A stretch of DNA of 64,000 nucleotides, from the NCBI RefSeq assembly GCF_900114705.1, contig NZ_FOTW01000004.1:310001-374000 (forward strand), in the 5' to 3' direction. This document shows positions 61,164 to 64,000 of the stretch, piece after piece. The stretch is from Rugamonas rubra (GTDB taxonomy: Bacteria > Pseudomonadota > Gammaproteobacteria > Burkholderiales > Burkholderiaceae_D). The notes below the pieces were generated by a model, which searched no databases, was not told the DNA's origin, and saw nothing but the letters and a program-made list of their open reading frames with translations. Each line of letters opens with the position of its first letter. The first letter of the stretch is position 1. The translations under genes and the position numbers were made by a program.

Positions 61164-63287
61164 TCAGAAGCGGTAGCGCGCCGTCAGTTGCAGCGAGCGG
61201 GGCGCGCCCGGCAGGTTCAGGTTCTTGCTGCTGCCGTGGCCGGCGACGATGTACTGGCGGTCGAACAGGTTCTGCGCGTTGAGCTGCAGCTCGACCTTGC
61301 CGCTGCGGTAGTAGGCCATCGCGTCGGCGGTGACAAAGCTGGGCAGGGTCACCGTGTTGCCCGGATTGGCGAAGCGGTCGCCGACGTAGTTGACGCCGGC
61401 GCCGACGCCGTAGCCGCCGCCCAGCGCCTTGCTGAGCCACAGGTTGGCGCTGTGGCGCGGCGTCAGCGTCGGCCGTTTGCCCTGCACCAGCTGGCCGTCG
61501 TCCTTGGCCAGCGAGGCGACCATGCTGGCGTCGAGCAGGGCGTAGCCGGCCCAGGTTTTCCAGCCGTCGCCCAACTCGCCACTGAGGGTCAGCTCGATGC
61601 CGTCGGTGCGTTGGGTGCCCATCTGCACCAGCTTGTTGGTGACCGCGTCGGTCAGCTTCATGTTGGTGCGTTCGAGGCGGAACAGCGAAACGCCGGCCGT
61701 GGCCTTGCCGCCAAACAGGTCGAGCTTGGCGCCGACCTCCTTGTTCTTGGTGACCTCGGGATCGAGCTCGGCGTTGTTGGCGGCCAGCGCCGCGCTCTCC
61801 GCCGACGGCTGGAACGAGCGGCTGAACGAGGCGTAGTAGGACTGCGTCGCGCTGGGCTGGTAGACCAGGCCGGCGCGCGGACTCCAACTGCGGTCGGTGC
61901 GGCCCAGGTTGGGCTGGCCGGCGCGGTGGTCCTCGGTCCGCTGTTCGAACTGGTCGTAGCGCAGCCCGGCCAGCGCCTTCCATTGGCTCGTCAAGCTGAC
62001 CAGGTCCTGCACGTAGGCGGCGGCGACCTTGAAGGTGCCGCGGTTGTCGCTGCCCGGTGCGCCGCCGGCGGTGAACGGCACCACCGGATTGACCGGGTTG
62101 AACAGCGACACGGTGGCGACGTTGGTCTGCGAGCGGTTCAGGATGTCCTTGGTCTGTTGGCCGAGTTCCAGGCCGTACAGCAGCTGGTGCGGCATGCCGG
62201 CCAGCGTGGCCTTTTGCGTCAACTCGGTCTGGTTGAAGTAGCCGTGCTCGTCGCGCTTGACGTTGCCGCGCGTGAGCGAGGCGGTCTTGGCCGCCTCGTT
62301 GACCGAGCCGACCAGGGTGTTGTTGCGGTCGAGCGAGTAGTCGTAGTGGCGGAAGGCGTTGCGCAGCGACCAGTCCTGGTTGAGGCGGTGCTCCAGCGTG
62401 AAGCCGAGCGAGTGCACCCGCGTCTCGCTGTAGTCCTTGTCCTTGGCGTTGGCGGCGCCGTAGTAGGTGCCCGGCGCCACGTCGACCACGCGGCCCTGGT
62501 AGGACGGCACGCCGAAGTCGGTCAGGCGCTTGTCGTGCAGGTACTCGGCCTGCAGCAGCAGCGTGGTGGCGGCGCCCAGCTTGAACTGCAGCGACGGCGC
62601 CAGCGCCTCGCGCTGCAGGAACTGCTGCTCGCGGTAGCTGCCCGAATCCTCCACCGCGCCGGTGACGCGCAGCGCCATGGCCTGCTCCGGCAGCTTGCGC
62701 GCCAGGTCGAACTCGGCGCGCTTTTGCGCGTTGCTGCCGGCCTGCACGCTCACCTCGCTGCGCTCGACGCCGGGCTTTTTGCTGACCCGGTTGATCAAGC
62801 CGCCCGACGAGCCGCGCCCGTACAACACCGAGGCCGGCCCCTTGACCACCTCGACCTGCTCGATGTTGGAGAGGTCGCGGAAGTACATCGAATCGTCGCG
62901 CATGCCGTCGATGAACTGGTCGGCGATGGCGGAGAAGCCACGGATGGTCACCTGGTCGCGCTGGCCGTCGCCGGTCGACAGGCCGATGCCCGGCACCGCC
63001 TTCAACACGTCCTGCATCGAGCGCGCCGCCTGGTCGCGCAGCAGCTCCTGCGGCACCACGTTGACGGTCTGCGGAATGTCGCGCAGCGGCGCCTCGGTCT
63101 TGGTCGCGCTGCTGGCGCTGGTGGTGTTGTAGCCGCTGTCCTGGCTGCCGCTGACGGTCACCACCGTCATGGTTTGCTCGGCGGCGGCGGCCGGCGTTGG
63201 GCCGGCCCCGGCCGCCTGGGCGGTGGCGTAGAGCGATTGAACGGCCAGTGCGACGAGCAGCGCGAGCGGGGTCTTGTTGAGTGCCAT
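61164..63287 (-). CDS. TonB-dependent siderophore receptor
   Basis: An outer-membrane receptor for ferric siderophores, 707 residues. A signal peptide (MALNKTPLALLVALAVQSLY to AQAA) is followed by a TonB box (MTVVTVSG). The plug domain follows (RDIPQTVNVVPQELL, ERAARSMQDVLKAVPGIGL-like region, GFSAIADQFIDGMRDDSMYF, VLYGRGSSGGLINRVSKKPG), then a 22-strand barrel ending LQLTARYRF with the terminal Phe. It resembles FhuE/FpvA/FecA-type ferric siderophore receptors. A Fur box lies upstream at 63349, so expression should rise when iron is scarce. Confidence 0.95.
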   Translation of the reverse strand: MALNKTPLALLVALAVQSLYATAQAAGAGPTPAAAAEQTMTVVTVSGSQDSGYNTTSASSATKTEAPLRDIPQTVNVVPQELLRDQAARSMQDVLKAVPGIGLSTGDGQRDQVTIRGFSAIADQFIDGMRDDSMYFRDLSNIEQVEVVKGPASVLYGRGSSGGLINRVSKKPGVERSEVSVQAGSNAQKRAEFDLARKLPEQAMALRVTGAVEDSGSYREQQFLQREALAPSLQFKLGAATTLLLQAEYLHDKRLTDFGVPSYQGRVVDVAPGTYYGAANAKDKDYSETRVHSLGFTLEHRLNQDWSLRNAFRHYDYSLDRNNTLVGSVNEAAKTASLTRGNVKRDEHGYFNQTELTQKATLAGMPHQLLYGLELGQQTKDILNRSQTNVATVSLFNPVNPVVPFTAGGAPGSDNRGTFKVAAAYVQDLVSLTSQWKALAGLRYDQFEQRTEDHRAGQPNLGRTDRSWSPRAGLVYQPSATQSYYASFSRSFQPSAESAALAANNAELDPEVTKNKEVGAKLDLFGGKATAGVSLFRLERTNMKLTDAVTNKLVQMGTQRTDGIELTLSGELGDGWKTWAGYALLDASMVASLAKDDGQLVQGKRPTLTPRHSANLWLSKALGGGYGVGAGVNYVGDRFANPGNTVTLPSFVTADAMAYYRSGKVELQLNAQNLFDRQYIVAGHGSSKNLNLPGAPRSLQLTARYRF

Positions 63288-63348
63288 GAACAGTCCTAGT
63301 CAAATATGGGGATGCGCTGGCTACCACGCTGTGACACGCTTTGCTGGC
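63288..63348 (-). promoter_or_regulatory. Leader of the siderophore receptor gene
   Basis: Sixty-one bases between the receptor ATG and the Fur box. On the minus strand TAGGAC lies a few bases before the ATG as a weak ribosome binding site. No riboswitch fold was recognised. Confidence 0.4.
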
Positions 63349-63370
63349 TCAAATGAGAATCATTACCATT
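63349..63370. promoter_or_regulatory. Fur box upstream of the siderophore receptor
   Basis: AATGAGAATCATTACC (63352-63367) matches 14 of the 16 corresponding bases of the Fur consensus (AATGATAATCATTATC). It lies about 65-80 bases upstream of the receptor start, the right place to repress the promoter when iron is plentiful. Confidence 0.85.
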
Positions 63371-63609
63371 CAAATTATGGCCGGACTGTTGACGCGGCAC
63401 AAGGCCGAGTCACTTGTTTATTGATATTAATTAAGGATTCGCTGGACTTGTGGTTGCGGCGCGACGGCGGCGGCAGGGGCGGGGAGGGAGGCGGCGGCCC
63501 GGCCGGATAAGGCCGGCCGCCGGCCCGGAGCGCGCTGCCGACGGGGTGGCGGAGGGCTTGCGCTCGGGCTTGGGCCGGCGGATGGCCGGCCCGGAAGGAC
63601 TCGACTAGT
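63371..63609. other. Intergenic region between Fur box and dapA-like gene
   Basis: No gene seen. The first 60 bases are AT-rich (TTATTGATATTAATTAAGG near 63418-63436) and may belong to the receptor promoter. The rest is GC-rich with overlapping hairpin-forming GGCCGGC stretches; none has a T-tract, so a terminator for the dapA-like gene is not evident. Confidence 0.5.
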
Positions 63610-64000
63610 CTAGAACAGGCGGCTCAGGTCGGGGCGGGTGGCCAGCGCCTGGTTGACGATGGCGCTGACGCGCTCGCGCTCGGCGCCCTGCAGCGGCTGG
63701 CGCGGCCGGCGCACGTTCTCGTTGCCGACGCCGGCCAGGGTCTCGACCAGCTTCAGGTTCTGCACCAGCTTGGTCGACACGTCGAGGTGCATCAGCGGCA
63801 TGAACCACTGGTACAACTTGAGCGCCTCGTCCCAGCGCTTGGCCTTCATCAGCTTGTACAGCGCCACGGTCTCCTTGGGGAAGGCCACCACCAGGCCGGC
63901 CAGCAGGCCGTCGGCGCCCACCGCCAGGCCTTCGAAGGACAGGTCGTCGACGCCCATGAACAGCTGGTAGCGCTGGCCGACGGCGTTGCGCAGGTCGGTG
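63610..64000 (-). CDS. Dihydrodipicolinate synthase-family lyase (5' end outside window)
   Basis: The C-terminal 129 residues of a DapA/N-acetylneuraminate lyase-family enzyme. The frame runs off the window end (from FMGVDDLSFEGLAVGADGLLAGLV, a stretch opening the late barrel strands) and stops at 63610. The typical landmarks are GADGLLAGLVVAFPKETVAL and KLVQNLKLVETLAGVG. The Schiff-base Lys and the catalytic Tyr lie upstream outside the window, so the substrate (pyruvate with an aldehyde, or a sugar acid) cannot be decided. The ATG at 63957 is internal, because the coding frame is open beyond it. Confidence 0.85.
   Translation of the reverse strand, partial: TDLRNAVGQRYQLFMGVDDLSFEGLAVGADGLLAGLVVAFPKETVALYKLMKAKRWDEALKLYQWFMPLMHLDVSTKLVQNLKLVETLAGVGNENVRRPRQPLQGAERERVSAIVNQALATRPDLSRLF

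Noticed and set aside
61137..63299. Plus-strand frame of about 720 codons opposite the siderophore receptor
   Set aside because: Antisense shadow; the minus strand has the signal peptide, TonB box, terminal Phe and Fur box.
1..64000. tRNA, rRNA, insertion sequences and attachment sites
   Set aside because: I scanned the intergenic gaps by eye; none has a cloverleaf, terminal inverted repeats with a transposase, or an integrase gene. A tRNA search program would settle the tRNA point.

Overview
The window is a continuous stretch of chromosomal DNA from a GC-rich betaproteobacterium. Gene order and protein sequences point to the Oxalobacteraceae (Massilia / Duganella / Janthinobacterium type). 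The assignment rests on the yqgE-ruvX-pyrR-pyrB-pyrC' and pilGHIJ-chpA blocks, the lnt-corC-ybeY-phoH block, PEP-CTERM proteins and many ATGA/GTGA overlaps. No database search was possible. I saw no rRNA, tRNA, insertion sequence, prophage or CRISPR array. Nearly all the DNA is coding, and most long reading frames opposite real genes are GC-driven shadows.

Layout. (1) 1-8510, plus strand: mpl (cut by the window edge), yqiA, ubiC, an RNB exoribonuclease, a TonB-like protein, aroE, mtgA, a pilin-like DUF4124-like protein and corA. (2) 8655-11685, minus strand: an unknown protein, hemL and a degenerate ThiD-like kinase. (3) 11743-21646, plus strand: rubredoxin and the type IV pilus chemosensory cluster pilG-pilH-pilI-pilJ-chpA, closed by a strong terminator, then photolyase on the minus strand. 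(4) 23366-28203, plus strand: yqgE, ruvX, pyrR, pyrB, a metal-site-less dihydroorotase homologue (PyrC'), a very large terminator hairpin and an acyltransferase; apaH converges on it. (5) 29184-38241, plus strand: surface polysaccharide block rfbB-A-C-D, a WecA-like glycosyl-1-phosphate transferase, H-NS, a phosphomannomutase/phosphoglucomutase, waaC and waaA. (6) 38374-39731: a solitary antitoxin-like gene and a PEP-CTERM protein with an unusually rich upstream region. (7) 39728-49372, minus strand: a metallopeptidase, an acyltransferase, gmhB, glyS, glyQ, lnt, corC, ybeY and phoH. (8) 49652-59225: small proteins, an Xre-like protein preceded by a possible 23-codon gene, an HDOD pair divergent from a histidine kinase, a glutathione S-transferase, a 56-residue membrane protein, a second PEP-CTERM protein, a LysR/MFS efflux pair, a ChaN-like lipoprotein and a thioredoxin. 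(9) 59732-64000: an MHS-type transporter, a Fur-controlled TonB siderophore receptor and a truncated DapA-family gene.

How the genes fit together. Much of the window serves the envelope: murein recycling and synthesis (mpl, mtgA), lipid acylation (two PlsC-like enzymes, Lnt), LPS core and dTDP-rhamnose (gmhB, manB, waaC, waaA, rfbBACD), twitching control (Pil-Chp) and exported PEP-CTERM proteins. The rest is housekeeping (aromatic, pyrimidine, heme, ubiquinone, glycyl-tRNA, RNA processing) and iron uptake.

Most notable: a doubly palindromic dispersed repeat (two copies), the PEP-CTERM promoter region with a sigma-54-like site and a LacI-type operator-like palindrome, a possible 23-residue glycine-rich peptide gene with a near-perfect ribosome binding site, the orphan antitoxin homologue, and two enzyme homologues (PyrC' and the ThiD-like protein) that have lost catalytic residues. 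I did not find a clearly new multi-gene system.
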